This document shows positions 1-8,520 of a stretch of 61,232 nucleotides of DNA, one piece after another. How positions within the stretch are numbered: position 1 is the first letter of the stretch; each line of letters starts with the position of its first letter. The DNA comes from CAVSEK01 sp963726975 (GTDB lineage Bacteria > Actinomycetota > Actinomycetes > Mycobacteriales > SCTD01). The DNA is taken from contig CAVSEK010000005.1 of the NCBI GenBank assembly GCA_963726975.1, forward strand, positions 1-61,232. The letters are read 5' to 3'. Under the pieces are notes generated by a model that was given only the letters and a program-made list of their open reading frames with translations, did not search any database and was not told the origin of the DNA. Both the position numbers and the translations under genes were made by a program.

Positions 1-852
1 CGGCTGCTGCTCAGCGGCGCGCTCGCCGCACCGGCGAGCGCCGGCGGGGCCGGACCCGCCGGCCTGCAGAGCTCGACCGGCGAGCGGGTCGCCGCCACGT
101 CACCACGAGAAGGCCTCTCGCACGGCTTCTCGAGCAGCACCGGCAGCGCCGGAGCGGCGGCCGGGTCCGAGTCCATCATCGGCTCCGACCAGCGCACGCG
201 GGTGAGCCCGACGACGAGCTTCCCGGCGCGCGCCACCGTGCTCATCCTGCGCAACGGCAGGCTGCACTGCACCGGGTGGATGGTCAGCAAGGACACCCTG
301 GTCACCGCCGGCCACTGCGTGCACACCGGCGGCTCCGGCGGCTCCTGGTACAGCGGACTCACGTTCCGCCCGGGCAGCGACGGCGGCACCGCGCCGTACG
401 GCACCTGCAGCCCGCGCCGGACCTACGCCTACAACGGCTGGCTGAACAACAAGGACTGGCGCTACGACGGCGGGATCGTCAAGCTCAACTGCACCGTCGG
501 CAACACCGTCGGCTGGTACGGCATGTGGTGGCAGACGGCCAGCCTCACCGGGCTGAGCGACACGGTCCGCGGCTACCCCGGCGACAAGCCCTCCACGCAG
601 TGGCTGGCCAACGACCGGATCCGCGTGACCGAGACCGAGCGGATGTACTACCAGAACGACACCGTGGGCGGGCAGAGCGGTTCGCCGGTCTACCAGTACC
701 GCTCCGGACAGAGCTACTGCAACGGCTACTGCTCGATGGGCATCCACGCCTACGGCACGGGCGGGAGCGGGCCCGCCGCCAGCAACAACAGCGGCACCCG
801 GCTCACGCAGGCGAAGTACAACTCGATCGTCAGCATCATCAACTCTGCCTGA
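1..852 (+). CDS. Exported V8-like (S1B) serine endopeptidase, 5' partial
   Basis: Secreted trypsin-fold protease of the glutamyl-endopeptidase (V8-like) group. The frame is open from base 1, so the N-terminus lies outside the window. The visible start, LLLSGALAAPASA, is the end of a Sec signal peptide with an A-S-A cleavage site. A pro-region follows, ending near IIGSDQRTRV, which resembles the activation junction of V8-type enzymes. The triad is visible: His in TAGHC (312-314), Asp in RYDGGIVKL (466-468) and Ser in GQSGSP (676-678). Several Cys codons suggest disulfides. An ATG at 202 would remove the signal peptide and is unlikely to be the real start. A strong hairpin follows the stop. Family call is firm; substrate preference is inferred. 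Confidence 0.88.
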   Translation, partial: RLLLSGALAAPASAGGAGPAGLQSSTGERVAATSPREGLSHGFSSSTGSAGAAAGSESIIGSDQRTRVSPTTSFPARATVLILRNGRLHCTGWMVSKDTLVTAGHCVHTGGSGGSWYSGLTFRPGSDGGTAPYGTCSPRRTYAYNGWLNNKDWRYDGGIVKLNCTVGNTVGWYGMWWQTASLTGLSDTVRGYPGDKPSTQWLANDRIRVTETERMYYQNDTVGGQSGSPVYQYRSGQSYCNGYCSMGIHAYGTGGSGPAASNNSGTRLTQAKYNSIVSIINSA

Positions 853-864
853 CGGACGCGTCCT

Positions 865-893
865 GGCGCCGGAGCGGTCTCCGCTCCGGCGCC
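865..893 (+). terminator. Hairpin terminator after the protease gene
   Basis: Perfect 13-bp inverted repeat (865-877 and 881-893) with a 3-nt loop, 12 nt after the protease stop. It has no T-tract, as is common for GC-rich actinobacterial terminators. It lies just before the next plus-strand gene at 916. Confidence 0.7.
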
Positions 894-915
894 TCGGCGT
901 GCCCGGGGGCACCGG

Positions 916-1176
916 GTGAGCGCGGGCCTGCAGGGCCGCGTGCGCGACCTCACCGGCGAGCCGGTGCCCGGTGCCCTGGTCGTGCTCGTCCCGCGGCGCG
1001 GCACCCCGCCCGTCCCGGAGCTGGCCGTCCTCACCGAGGACGACGGCACCTTCGCGTGGCCGGCCCCGCTGCCCCCCGGCGACTACCGGGTCGAGGTGCG
1101 CACCGCGACCGGGACGGCGACCGCGGACGTCGCGCTCGCGCCCGGGCGGTCGGCGGACGTCGACCTGCGCGGCTGA
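916..1176 (+). CDS. Small carboxypeptidase-regulatory-like (beta-sandwich) domain protein
   Basis: An 86-residue protein starting at GTG 916. It is essentially one carboxypeptidase-regulatory-like fold: a GRVRD..GEPVPGALVVLV strand pair, a TEDDGTFAW turn, then LPPGDYRVEV and a final ADVDL strand, which is the standard pattern of CarboxypepD_reg (PF13620) modules. No signal peptide or membrane segment is visible, which is odd because this module normally sits in secreted proteins. It follows the protease terminator and is convergent with gluD. The role is unknown; protein-protein binding is a guess. Confidence 0.6.
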   Translation: MSAGLQGRVRDLTGEPVPGALVVLVPRRGTPPVPELAVLTEDDGTFAWPAPLPPGDYRVEVRTATGTATADVALAPGRSADVDLRG

Positions 1177-1211
1177 ACCGCTCCCGCTGTCCGCCCGCGC
1201 TCGTCGTGCGG

Positions 1212-2061
1212 TCAGGCCGCCTGGTCGGCGAGCTCGGGCCCGACCGGTCGGGTGGACGACCGACCGCGGGCCTGCCGGGCGTCGACCCGCTTGGCGAGCG
1301 TCGACAGCAGCAGGTTGACGGCGATGTAGATCGCCGCGACCGCGACGTAGACCGGGATCGCGTACGACCCGCCGAGGAACTCCACGACGTTGCGGCCGCT
1401 GCGCAGCAGCTCGAGGTAGCCGATGACGAACCCCAGCGACGTGTCCTTGAGCAGGACGACGAGCTGGCTGATCAGTGCCGGCAGCATGACCCGGAAGGCC
1501 TGCGGCAGCAGCACGTGGCGCAGCGCCTGGCCGGGCCGCAGGCCGACGGCGAGCGCCCCCTCGCGCTGACCGCGGGGCAGGGACAGCACCCCGGCCCGCA
1601 CGATCTCGGCGATGACGGCGCTGTTGTACAGCGTCAGCCCGAGGACCAGCGACCAGAACAGGTTCGTCTGCACGCCCAGCGAGGGGCCGCCGAGGTAGAG
1701 GAACAGGATGACGAGCAGCAGCGGGAGGCCGCGGAACAGCTCGACCCAGACGCGCGCCGGCACCCGGACGGCCGCCGACGTGCTCAGCCGGCCGACCGCG
1801 AGCAGCACGCCGAGCGCGAAGGACAGCACGGCGGCGACGGCGGCCGCCTCGAGCGTGCCGACGAGGCCGTCGAGCAGCACGTTCTGCACGTCAGCGTCGC
1901 CGAGCACCGACCAGCGGTCCCCGTCGAGCTGACCGCGACTGCCCAGCCGGACGAGCACGAGCGCGAGGACCACCGCGCCGAGCAGCAGCCCCGCGACGCC
2001 CTGCAGCCGGGGCGTTCCTGCGCGCCCGCGGACCGGGGACGTCGTAGAGGACCGAGGTCAC
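1212..2061 (-). CDS. gluD: Glutamate-type ABC transporter permease GluD (apparent frameshift near start)
   Basis: Second inner-membrane permease of a polar amino-acid (glutamate-like) importer, acting with GluA, GluB and GluC. The main frame, readable from about 2005 down to 1212, carries the HisM-type fold with an EAA-like loop (LRPGQALRHVLLPQAFRVMLP) and about five hydrophobic segments. The true start is probably GTG 2061, overlapping the gluC stop as GTGA. From there the other frame reads VTSVLYDVPGPRARRN, a typical GluD N-terminus, then must shift by one base around 2000-2010, next to a run of four C, to enter the main frame. The shift is probably a sequence error. Corrected length is about 282 residues. 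Confidence 0.85.
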
Positions 2062-2702
2062 CGGGCCACCGCCACGCGGGTCTCGAGCCGCCCGGCCAAC
2101 AGCCCGGCCGGGATGGTGATGACGAGGTAGCAGACCGCCGTCGCCAGCAGCACCGGCACGGCCTGCCCCGTCGCGTTGGACAACCGGCTGCCGATCGCCG
2201 TGAGCTCGGCCACCGCGAAGGCGCTGGCGATCGAGGTGTTCTTCGTCAGCGCGATGAAGACGTTGATGAGCGGGGGTACGACCGTGCGGAAGGCCTGCGG
2301 CAGCACCACCGAGACCAGGGTCTGCGGGAACGTGAGCCCGATCGCCCGGGCCGCCTCGGCCTGCCCGACGCCGACCGCGCCGATGCCCGCGCGGACCGCC
2401 TCGCAGAAGAAGGACGCGTGGTAGACCGACAGCGCGATCACCGCGAAGGTGAAGAACGACAGGCGCACGTCGAGCTGGGGCAGCACGAAGACCGCGAAGA
2501 AGAAGACGATCGTCAGCGGGGTGTTGCGGACGACCTCGACGTAGACCGTGCCGATCGCCCGGACCGGCGCCGCCGGGGCCACCCGCATGGCGGCGAGCAG
2601 CGTCCCGAGCACGAGCGCGACCGCGCCGGCCACCAGCGTGAGGACCAGCGTCCGTACGAACCCCTCACCGAACGTGCCGAGGTTGTCCAGCACGGCGTCC
2701 AC
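2058..2702 (-). CDS. gluC: Glutamate-type ABC transporter permease GluC
   Basis: Inner-membrane permease of the polar amino-acid importer, 214 residues. The GTG at 2702 is chosen because a GGAGG lies a few bases upstream and the product VDAVLDNLGTFGEGFVRTL matches family N-termini; longer in-frame extension runs back through gluB. It has about five membrane segments and a typical EAA motif region (GLTFPQTLVSVVLPQAFRTVVP). Its last bases overlap gluD (GTGA), indicating translational coupling. It lies 58 bp downstream of gluB. Confidence 0.92.
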   Translation of the reverse strand: MDAVLDNLGTFGEGFVRTLVLTLVAGAVALVLGTLLAAMRVAPAAPVRAIGTVYVEVVRNTPLTIVFFFAVFVLPQLDVRLSFFTFAVIALSVYHASFFCEAVRAGIGAVGVGQAEAARAIGLTFPQTLVSVVLPQAFRTVVPPLINVFIALTKNTSIASAFAVAELTAIGSRLSNATGQAVPVLLATAVCYLVITIPAGLLAGRLETRVAVAR

Positions 2703-2760
2703 GGCGAGCCCTCCTCCCGTACAGGTCGGGCGCCTCCCGCGGGAGGCGCCCCGACGTGGG

Positions 2761-3633
2761 TCAGGCGTAGTCGTTGACCGCCGGCGGCTCCGGCGTCTTG
2801 CCGGTGACCTGCCCGGCCGTGGCCTGCCAGGCCTTGGCCCAGCGGCCGTCCTGGTACATCTGCGTGAGCTTCTCGTTGACGAAGTGCCGCAGGTCGTCGC
2901 GGTCCTGCGCCAGCCCGATGCCGTACGGCTCCTGGGTGAAGGGCGCACCGACGAGCTCGAAGGACTGCTTGTCCTTGTCGATGAGGCCCAGCAGGATGAC
3001 GTTGTCGGTGGTGACCGCCTGGACCTGGTCGTTCTTGAGGGCCTCGGCGCACTTGGAGTAGACGTCGAACTCGACGAGGTTCGCCTGCGGGTAGTCGCTG
3101 CGGATCTTCGCCGCGGGGGTCGAGCCGGCCACCGAGCACACCGTCTTGCCGGCCAGGTCACCCGGACCCTTGATCCCCAGCGGGTTGCCCTTCTTCACCA
3201 TGATGTCCTGGCCCGCGACGTAGTAGGGCCCGGCGAAGTCGACGACCTGCTTGCGCTTGTCGTTGATCGTGTAGGTCGCGACGACCATGTCGACGCGCTT
3301 CTGCTGCAGGAACGGCTCGCGGTTGGCCGACACGGTCTCCACGAACTCGATCTTGTCGGCCGGGATGCCGAGCTCGCCGGCGAGGAGCTTGGCGATCTCC
3401 ACGTCGAAGCCCTGCGGCTGGCCCTGCAGGTTCTTGAGCCCGAACAGCGGCTGGTCGAACTTCGTCCCGACCGTGATCTTCTGGGCCGAGTTGAGGGTCG
3501 CCATCGTCGACCCCGCCGGGAAGCTCACGGACTTCACGGGCGCGGCGGTGCTGGTGTCGTCGCTCCCGCCGCAGGCCGTGACGAGGGTGAGGCCGAGCAG
3601 CGCGGTCGCGAGACCGAGACGTCGTAGGCGCAT
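2761..3633 (-). CDS. gluB: Glutamate-type ABC transporter substrate-binding lipoprotein GluB
   Basis: Extracytoplasmic solute-binding lipoprotein (SBP_bac_3 fold), 290 residues. It has a lipoprotein signal peptide with lipobox LVTAC (lipidated Cys21), then a bilobed periplasmic-binding fold with typical stretches such as GFDVEIAKLLAGELG, FVETVSANREPFLQQKRVDMVVATYTI near the first lobe and KTVCSVAGSTPAAKI at the hinge. It captures the amino acid outside the membrane and delivers it to GluCD. It lies between gluA and gluC in the same operon. Glutamate specificity is inferred from operon composition; a related polar amino acid is possible. Confidence 0.92.
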   Translation of the reverse strand: MRLRRLGLATALLGLTLVTACGGSDDTSTAAPVKSVSFPAGSTMATLNSAQKITVGTKFDQPLFGLKNLQGQPQGFDVEIAKLLAGELGIPADKIEFVETVSANREPFLQQKRVDMVVATYTINDKRKQVVDFAGPYYVAGQDIMVKKGNPLGIKGPGDLAGKTVCSVAGSTPAAKIRSDYPQANLVEFDVYSKCAEALKNDQVQAVTTDNVILLGLIDKDKQSFELVGAPFTQEPYGIGLAQDRDDLRHFVNEKLTQMYQDGRWAKAWQATAGQVTGKTPEPPAVNDYA

Positions 3634-3652
3634 GGTGGGTCCTTCCGGAGGG

Positions 3653-4421
3653 CTAGTGGGACAGGATCTTCGACAGGAAGTCCCGCGCGCGGTCGCTCTG
3701 CGGGTCGGTGAAGAAGCGGGCCGGTGCGGCGACCTCGACGATGCGGCCGTCGGCCATGAAGACGACGCGCTGCGCCGCCGAGCGCGCGAAGCCCATCTCG
3801 TGGGTGACCACGACCATGGTCATGCCCTGACGGGCGAGGTCGGTCATCACGTCGAGGACCTCGTTGATCATCTCGGGGTCCAGGGCCGAGGTGGGCTCGT
3901 CGAAGAGCAGCACCTTGGGGTCCATGGCCAGCGCGCGGGCGATCGCGACCCGCTGCTGCTGGCCGCCCGAGAGCTGGGCGGGATGGGCGTCGGCCTTGTC
4001 GCTGAGCCCGACCCGGTCGAGCAGCTCGCGCGCCCGCTGCTCGGCCTTGGCCTTCGTCAGCGCCGCGGGCCTTGACGGGGCCGAGCGTGAGGTTGTCGAG
4101 CACCGTCTTGTGGGCGAACAGGTTGAACGACTGGAAGACCATGCCGACGTCGGCGCGCAGCCGGGCCAGCTCCTTGCCCTCCGCGGGCAGCGGCCGCCCG
4201 TCGACCTCGATCCGCCCGCTGTCGATCGTCTCCAAGCGGTTGATGCAGCGGCACAGCGTCGACTTGCCGGATCCCGAGGGCCCGATGACGACGACGACCT
4301 CGCCGGGGGCGACCGCCAGGTCGATGTCGAACAGCACCTGGACCGGGCCGTAGGACTTGTTGACCCCGTCGAGCAGGACGAGGGGCTGCGGCCCTGCGGG
4401 CGCCGCGGGCGGGGTCGTCAC
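3653..4421 (-). CDS. gluA: Glutamate-type ABC transporter ATPase GluA (one-base frameshift)
   Basis: Cytoplasmic ATPase that energises the GluBCD importer. The first part, from GTG 4421 with a GAGGAGG ribosome site about 7 nt upstream, shows Walker A (GPSGSGKST) and the Q-loop VFQSFNLFAHKTVLDN. The remainder in another frame shows the signature SGGQQQRVAIARAL, Walker B VLLFDEPTSALDP and the H-loop VVVTHEMGFAR. The two parts join at about 4064-4068 within GPVKARG..LTKAKAEQ, where one base is in excess. No stretch is missing, so this reads as a sequence error and not gene decay. Corrected length is about 255 residues, normal for the family. Confidence 0.9.
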
Positions 4422-4566
4422 GCGGTGCCTCCTCGGGGGTCGTACGGCCGGCGGGCAGCTCCGGTCGCCGAGGACCGTGGCTGCGGTCCACGGCGGTGGG
4501 GCCGCCTGACCGCAGATCTCAGCACAACCGGAGGCGCTTGCCGCAGGATCGACGGCCACGACTCGA

Positions 4567-5265
4567 TCACGTTCCGGCCGGGCAGGCCCCCCACCGGCCG
4601 CGCGCCGCCGCCCGGGCCTCGGCCTCGAGCTGCTCCAGCCGGGTCCGGCCGCGCTGGTTGGGCGCGACGCTGAGCACCCTGGCGTAGCCCTCGGCGACGA
4701 GCACCTCCTGCACGCTGCGCCCTTCGTCGTCCCACAGCAGCAGCAGGGTGCGTCCGTAGCGGTCGAGCAGACCGCGGTCCGCGGCGACGCTCACCGGGCT
4801 GCCGTCCGGCAGCAGGGCGGCGGTGCGCGCCGACGCCTCGCGGCCGAAGCACTGCACGCCGCCGAACACCTCGGGGGTGTCGACCTGCAGGAAGCGCACC
4901 TTCGTGGGCGTCGCCGGCAGCGGCCCCGGGCCCGTGCCCCGCAGGACGATCGTGTCGCCGTCGACCTGACGCACGACGGTCGCGGCCTGCGCGTCGGGCG
5001 GGAGGGCGAGCGTCCCGGCCGCCGGTGGCGGGGAGCTGCTCGCACCGGCGGACGGGGCGCTCGTGCTCGTCGGGGTCCGGACCGGTGGCGAGCCCGCCCG
5101 GCCCGTGGCCGGTGCCGGCAGGTCGGAGGCCGTCCCGTCCGCCGGCTCCGCCGCGCAGGCCGGGAGGGCGGCCAGGGCGAGGACGGCGACGGACCCCGCG
5201 ACGAAGCAGCGCGAGCGGCCTGTGGCGGCCCCTCGGTACCGGCGCCCGGCGGCGGCGCCGGTCAG
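4567..5265 (-). CDS. Exported thermonuclease-like (SNase) protein
   Basis: Staphylococcal-nuclease-fold protein, probably exported as a lipoprotein. The N-terminal region is Arg-rich, then SVAVLALAALPAC gives a lipobox-like end. A Pro/Ser/Thr-rich linker follows, then the SNase domain: VVRQVDGDTIVLRG, KVRFLQVDTPEVFG, FGREASARTAALL, DRYGRTLLLLW and VAEGYARVLSV. Nuclease positions Arg (VRFLQVD), Asp/Thr and Glu (TPEVFG) look present. No ATG, GTG or TTG occurs in frame before the signal peptide; the frame reaches a CTG at 5265 that overlaps the stop of the upstream ligase gene as CTGA. I take that CTG as the start, though a nearby sequence error is possible. Confidence 0.8.
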   Translation of the reverse strand: MTGAAAGRRYRGAATGRSRCFVAGSVAVLALAALPACAAEPADGTASDLPAPATGRAGSPPVRTPTSTSAPSAGASSSPPPAAGTLALPPDAQAATVVRQVDGDTIVLRGTGPGPLPATPTKVRFLQVDTPEVFGGVQCFGREASARTAALLPDGSPVSVAADRGLLDRYGRTLLLLWDDEGRSVQEVLVAEGYARVLSVAPNQRGRTRLEQLEAEARAAARGRWGACPAGT

Positions 5266-6381
5266 AGCGCCAGCAGCCCGGCGAGCTCGCGGGCGGCGGC
5301 TCCGCCCGCCTCGACGGCGACGTCGAGGGCACCGGTGACGTCGAGGTCGTCGCACAGCCGGGCGAGCACCGCGGCGCCGGCCGCGTCGGGGGCGCCGCTG
5401 CCCGGGCGCCCGCCGCGCGCTGTAGAGCGCGTCGAGCCGGGCGCCGGCCTGCTCGAGCAGATCGGGCGTCCACTGCCAGTCGTCGCCGTAGCGCCGGTCC
5501 AGCAGCAGCAGCCGGACCGCGGCGGCGGGCGCCTGCTCGAGCAGGTCGCGGACGAAGACGAGGTTGCCCCGGGACTTGGCCATCTTCTCGCCGTCGACCC
5601 CCACCAGGCCCACGTGCAGCCAGGACCGCGCGAACGGCACGACACCGGTCGCCGCCTCGGCCTGCGCGGCCTCGTAGGCGTGGTGCGGGAAGCGCAGGTC
5701 GGCCCCCCCGGCGTGCAGGTCCAGCGACGCGCCGTAGGTGGACAGCGACATGGCGGTGCACTCGGCGTGCCACCCCGGGCGGCCCGGCCCCCAGGGGCTC
5801 GGCCAGGCCGGCTCGTCCGGCTCGCTGCGCTGCCAGACCGCTTGGTCCAGCGGGTCGCGCTTGGCGGGGTCGTCGACCCGGCCGCCGTGGTCGGCCAGGG
5901 CCTCGAGAGCCTGTTCGCGGGTCAGGCCCGCGTGCTCCACGACACCGGCGCCCGGCAGGTAGACGCTGCCGCCGGCGGTGTAGGCCGCCCCCGCGTCGAG
6001 CAGCGCGCCCGCCAGCTCGACCACCTGCGGCACGTAGCGCGACGCCCGCGGCTCGTGGGCCGGCCGGCGGACCCCCAGGGCGTCCATGTCGCGCTCGAAG
6101 TGGAACTGCTGGACCGCGGCGAACCTGTCGTAGTGCGCTCCGGCCCGGCCGGCCGCCTCGAACAGCACGTCGTCGACGTCGGTGACGTTGCGGCAGACCT
6201 CGACCGCCACGCCGAGCCGCCGCAGGACCCGGTCGACGGCGTCCACCCACACGTAGGTCGCCGCGTGCCCGAGGTGGGTGACGTCGTACGGGGTGACACC
6301 GCAGACGTAGAGCCGGGCGCGCCCGACGACGGACAGCGGACGGCCCGCCAGGCGCAGGCGGGGCGGGACAGGGCTGCTCAC
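5262..6381 (-). CDS. mshC: MshC-like cysteine ligase (class-I CysRS fold), one frameshift
   Basis: ATP-dependent cysteine ligase of the cysteinyl-tRNA-synthetase superfamily. MshC joins cysteine to GlcN-inositol in mycothiol synthesis. Start GTG 6381 is chosen for a GAGGAG 6-10 nt upstream. The HIGH-like signature reads TPYDVTHLGHA and the KMSKS equivalent is EKMAKSRGN. Probable zinc ligands are Cys of YVCG, Cys of WHAECTA and His of RFPHH. The TPYD..THLGHAATY wording favours MshC over CysS. However, corrected length (about 372) is short for either, and the place beside recX is not the usual mshC locus. The frame breaks at about 5395-5415 in a GGG/CCC-rich run; the tail then reads to the stop at 5262. 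Confidence 0.75.
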
Positions 6382-6454
6382 CCAGGACTCCTCGGGAGGT
6401 CGACGACCTCCCCACCCTGCCACCGCCGCAGCCGGGCAGTCGCGGCACGCGGGG

Positions 6455-7075
6455 TCACGGGCCGGCTGGGCCGTCGTCGTCGAGGTCGACCTCGGGCACC
6501 TCGGTGCCCTCCGCGGCGAGCTCCTCCCGCACGACGCGGAACGCCAGACCTGCCGGGTAGCCCTTGCGGGCCAGCAGGCCGGCGAGCCGGCGCACCCGGG
6601 CGTCGGCCGAGAGCCCCCGCGTCGCGGGGACCCGCCGACGGACGAGCTCGCGGGCCGTCGCGAGCTCGACCTCCGGCTCGAGCTCGGCGACGGCGTCGCG
6701 GACCACGTCCTCGTCGACGCCCTTGCGCCGCAGCTCGGAGCTGAGCGCTCGACCCGCGAGCCCCCTGCCGCGGTGCCGGGAGCTCACCCACATGCGGGAG
6801 AACAGCGCGTCGTCGATCATGCCCACCTCGGCGAACCGGCTCAGCACCTCCTGCGCCGCCTCCTCGGGCACCTCACGCCGGGCGAGGGCGGCCGCGAGCT
6901 CGGCGCGCGTGCGCGGGCCGAGCTCGAGCAGCGACAGGCAGACCTGGCGTGCCACGCCGAGCGGGTCGCGCTCGAGGTCGGCGCGGTGCTGCTGCGCCCG
7001 CTGCTCCGCCCGCGCCTCGCGCTCCTCGCGGGTGGGTCGCGCTCGGGAGCTCGCCGCTGCGCGTGGGCGGGGCAC
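6455..7075 (-). CDS. recX: Regulatory protein RecX
   Basis: Cytoplasmic modulator of RecA: it binds RecA filaments and limits their extension. 206 residues, GTG start at 7075, only 3 bp after the recA stop, so almost certainly co-transcribed with recA. The three-helix repeats are visible, for example VCLSLLELGPRTRAELAAAL, EVLSRFAEVGMIDDALFSRMWV followed by RGLAGRALSSELRRKGVDEDVV, and a third repeat ending ARKGYPAGLAFRVVREEL. An Arg/Ala-rich N-terminal extension and an acidic C-terminal tail (EVDLDDDG) lie outside the repeats. Length and context are typical for actinobacteria. Confidence 0.93.
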   Translation of the reverse strand: MPRPRAAASSRARPTREEREARAEQRAQQHRADLERDPLGVARQVCLSLLELGPRTRAELAAALARREVPEEAAQEVLSRFAEVGMIDDALFSRMWVSSRHRGRGLAGRALSSELRRKGVDEDVVRDAVAELEPEVELATARELVRRRVPATRGLSADARVRRLAGLLARKGYPAGLAFRVVREELAAEGTEVPEVDLDDDGPAGP

Positions 7076-7078
7076 GGC

Positions 7079-8122
7079 CTAGAGGTCGACCGGGACAGGC
7101 GCGACGAGATCGGCCTCGGCGTCCACCTGAGCCCCCACGCCGAGCTTCTCCTTGATGCGCTTCTCGAGCTCGTCGGCGAGGTCGGGGTTGTCGCGCAGGA
7201 ACGCCCGCGCGTTCTCCTTGCCCTGCCCGAGCTGGTCGCCCTCGTAGGTGTACCAGGCGCCGGACTTGCGGACGAGACCGTGCTCGACACCCATGTCGAT
7301 GAGCGAACCCTCGCGGCTGATGCCCTGGCCGTAGACGATGTCGAACTCCGCCTGCTTGAACGGCGGGGCCATCTTGTTCTTCACGATCTTGGCGCGGGTG
7401 CGGTTGCCGACGGCCTCCGTGCCGTCCTTGAGCGTCTCGATGCGCCGCACGTCGATGCGCACGGACGCGTAGAACTTCAGCGCCTTGCCGCCCGTGGTGG
7501 TCTCCGGGGACCCGAACATCACGCCGATCTTCTCGCGCAGCTGGTTGATGAAGATCGCGGTCGTGTTGGTGCCGGACAGGGCGCCGGTCATCTTGCGCAG
7601 CGCCTGGCTCATGAGCCGGGCCTGCAGACCGACGTGGCTGTCGCCCATCTCCCCCTCGATCTCGGCGCGCGGGACGAGCGCCGCCACCGAGTCGATGACG
7701 ATGACGTCGAGCGCACCCGAGCGCACGAGCATGTCGGCGATCTCGAGGGCCTGCTCCCCGGTGTCGGGCTGGCTGACGAGCAGGGCGTCGGTGTCGACCC
7801 CGAGCTTCTTCGCGTACTCCGGGTCCAGGGCGTGCTCGGCGTCGATGAACGCCGCGATGCCGCCGGCGGCCTGCGCGTTGGCCACCGCGTGCAGGGCGAC
7901 GGTCGTCTTGCCGGACGACTCCGGCCCGTAGATCTCCACGACGCGGCCGCGGGGCAGCCCGCCGATGCCGAGGGCGACGTCGAGCGCGATCGACCCGGTC
8001 GGGATGACCTGGATCGGTGCGCGCACCTCGTCGCCGAGGCGCATCACGGAGCCCTTGCCGAAGTTCTTGTCGATCTGGGCGAGGGCCATCTCCAGGGCCT
8101 TCGCGCGGTCCGGTCCTGCCAC
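7079..8122 (-). CDS. recA: Recombinase RecA
   Basis: DNA strand-exchange ATPase and SOS co-protease, 347 residues with no intein. GTG start at 8122 with GGAGGA about 6 nt upstream. Walker A is GPESSGKT (residues 66-73), Walker B DVIVIDSVAALVP, loop L1 region EIEGEMGDSHVGLQARLMSQALRK is intact, and the allosteric MAW-like catalytic Gln region GTNTTAIFINQLREKIGVMFG is intact. The C-terminal end is acidic as usual. An LexA box lies about 120 nt upstream (8243-8254). recX follows immediately. Sequence is clean here. Confidence 0.98.
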   Translation of the reverse strand: MAGPDRAKALEMALAQIDKNFGKGSVMRLGDEVRAPIQVIPTGSIALDVALGIGGLPRGRVVEIYGPESSGKTTVALHAVANAQAAGGIAAFIDAEHALDPEYAKKLGVDTDALLVSQPDTGEQALEIADMLVRSGALDVIVIDSVAALVPRAEIEGEMGDSHVGLQARLMSQALRKMTGALSGTNTTAIFINQLREKIGVMFGSPETTTGGKALKFYASVRIDVRRIETLKDGTEAVGNRTRAKIVKNKMAPPFKQAEFDIVYGQGISREGSLIDMGVEHGLVRKSGAWYTYEGDQLGQGKENARAFLRDNPDLADELEKRIKEKLGVGAQVDAEADLVAPVPVDL

Positions 8123-8242
8123 GGTGTCCTCCGGTGTGTGTGGGCTGCGGTCCGATCGGCGGTGACGCTAGGAGCGACCTCCGACAAGCACTGCTGGCGG
8201 AGGAGGACCTGTGGACACCCGGACAGGACGAGACGTTAGGCC

Positions 8243-8254
8243 GAACACGTGTTC
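8243..8254. promoter_or_regulatory. LexA (SOS) box upstream of recA
   Basis: Perfect palindrome GAACACGTGTTC flanked by C/G and A, matching the actinobacterial SOS operator core GAAC-N4-GTTC. It lies about 120 nt before the recA start and between recA and the upstream DUF3046 gene, so recA(-recX) is likely LexA-repressed and damage-induced. Confidence 0.85.
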
Positions 8255-8285
8255 GAGTCACGCGACACGCCGGAGGACGGGGGGC

Positions 8286-8480
8286 TCAGCGCTCCGAGGC
8301 GGGCGCGGCCGTCGCGTCGCAGACCGCTCGCCACACGGCCTTGACGTCCTCGCCGTCGCCGAGCGCCTGCTGCACGGTGCGGCTCCCGAGCTCGGCGAGC
8401 ACCTGGTCCGCGGCGTACGAGGCGGCGTAGCCCGCGCCGAAGCGCTGCTCCATCCGCCGCCAGAACTCCGTGAGCCGCAC
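8286..8480 (-). CDS. DUF3046 protein
   Basis: Small 64-residue actinobacterial protein of unknown function. Start GTG 8480 gives VRLTEFWRRMEQRFGAGYAAS, the characteristic DUF3046 N-terminus; the tail VLAELGSRTVQQALGDGED..AVWRAVCD is also typical. The family is very often found next to recA, as here. A longer in-frame extension upstream is only shadow sequence. Function unknown; a link to RecA is inferred only from conserved neighbourhood. Confidence 0.88.
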   Translation of the reverse strand: MRLTEFWRRMEQRFGAGYAASYAADQVLAELGSRTVQQALGDGEDVKAVWRAVCDATAAPASER

Positions 8481-8520
8481 CCGACCACCGTAGGGGCGCC
8501 GCCGCGCGGGCGGGCCGGGC

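Noticed and set aside
276..2777. 833-residue plus-strand frame over the protease and glu genes
   Set aside because: Shadow frame of GC-rich genes on the other frames/strand; no recognisable domain.
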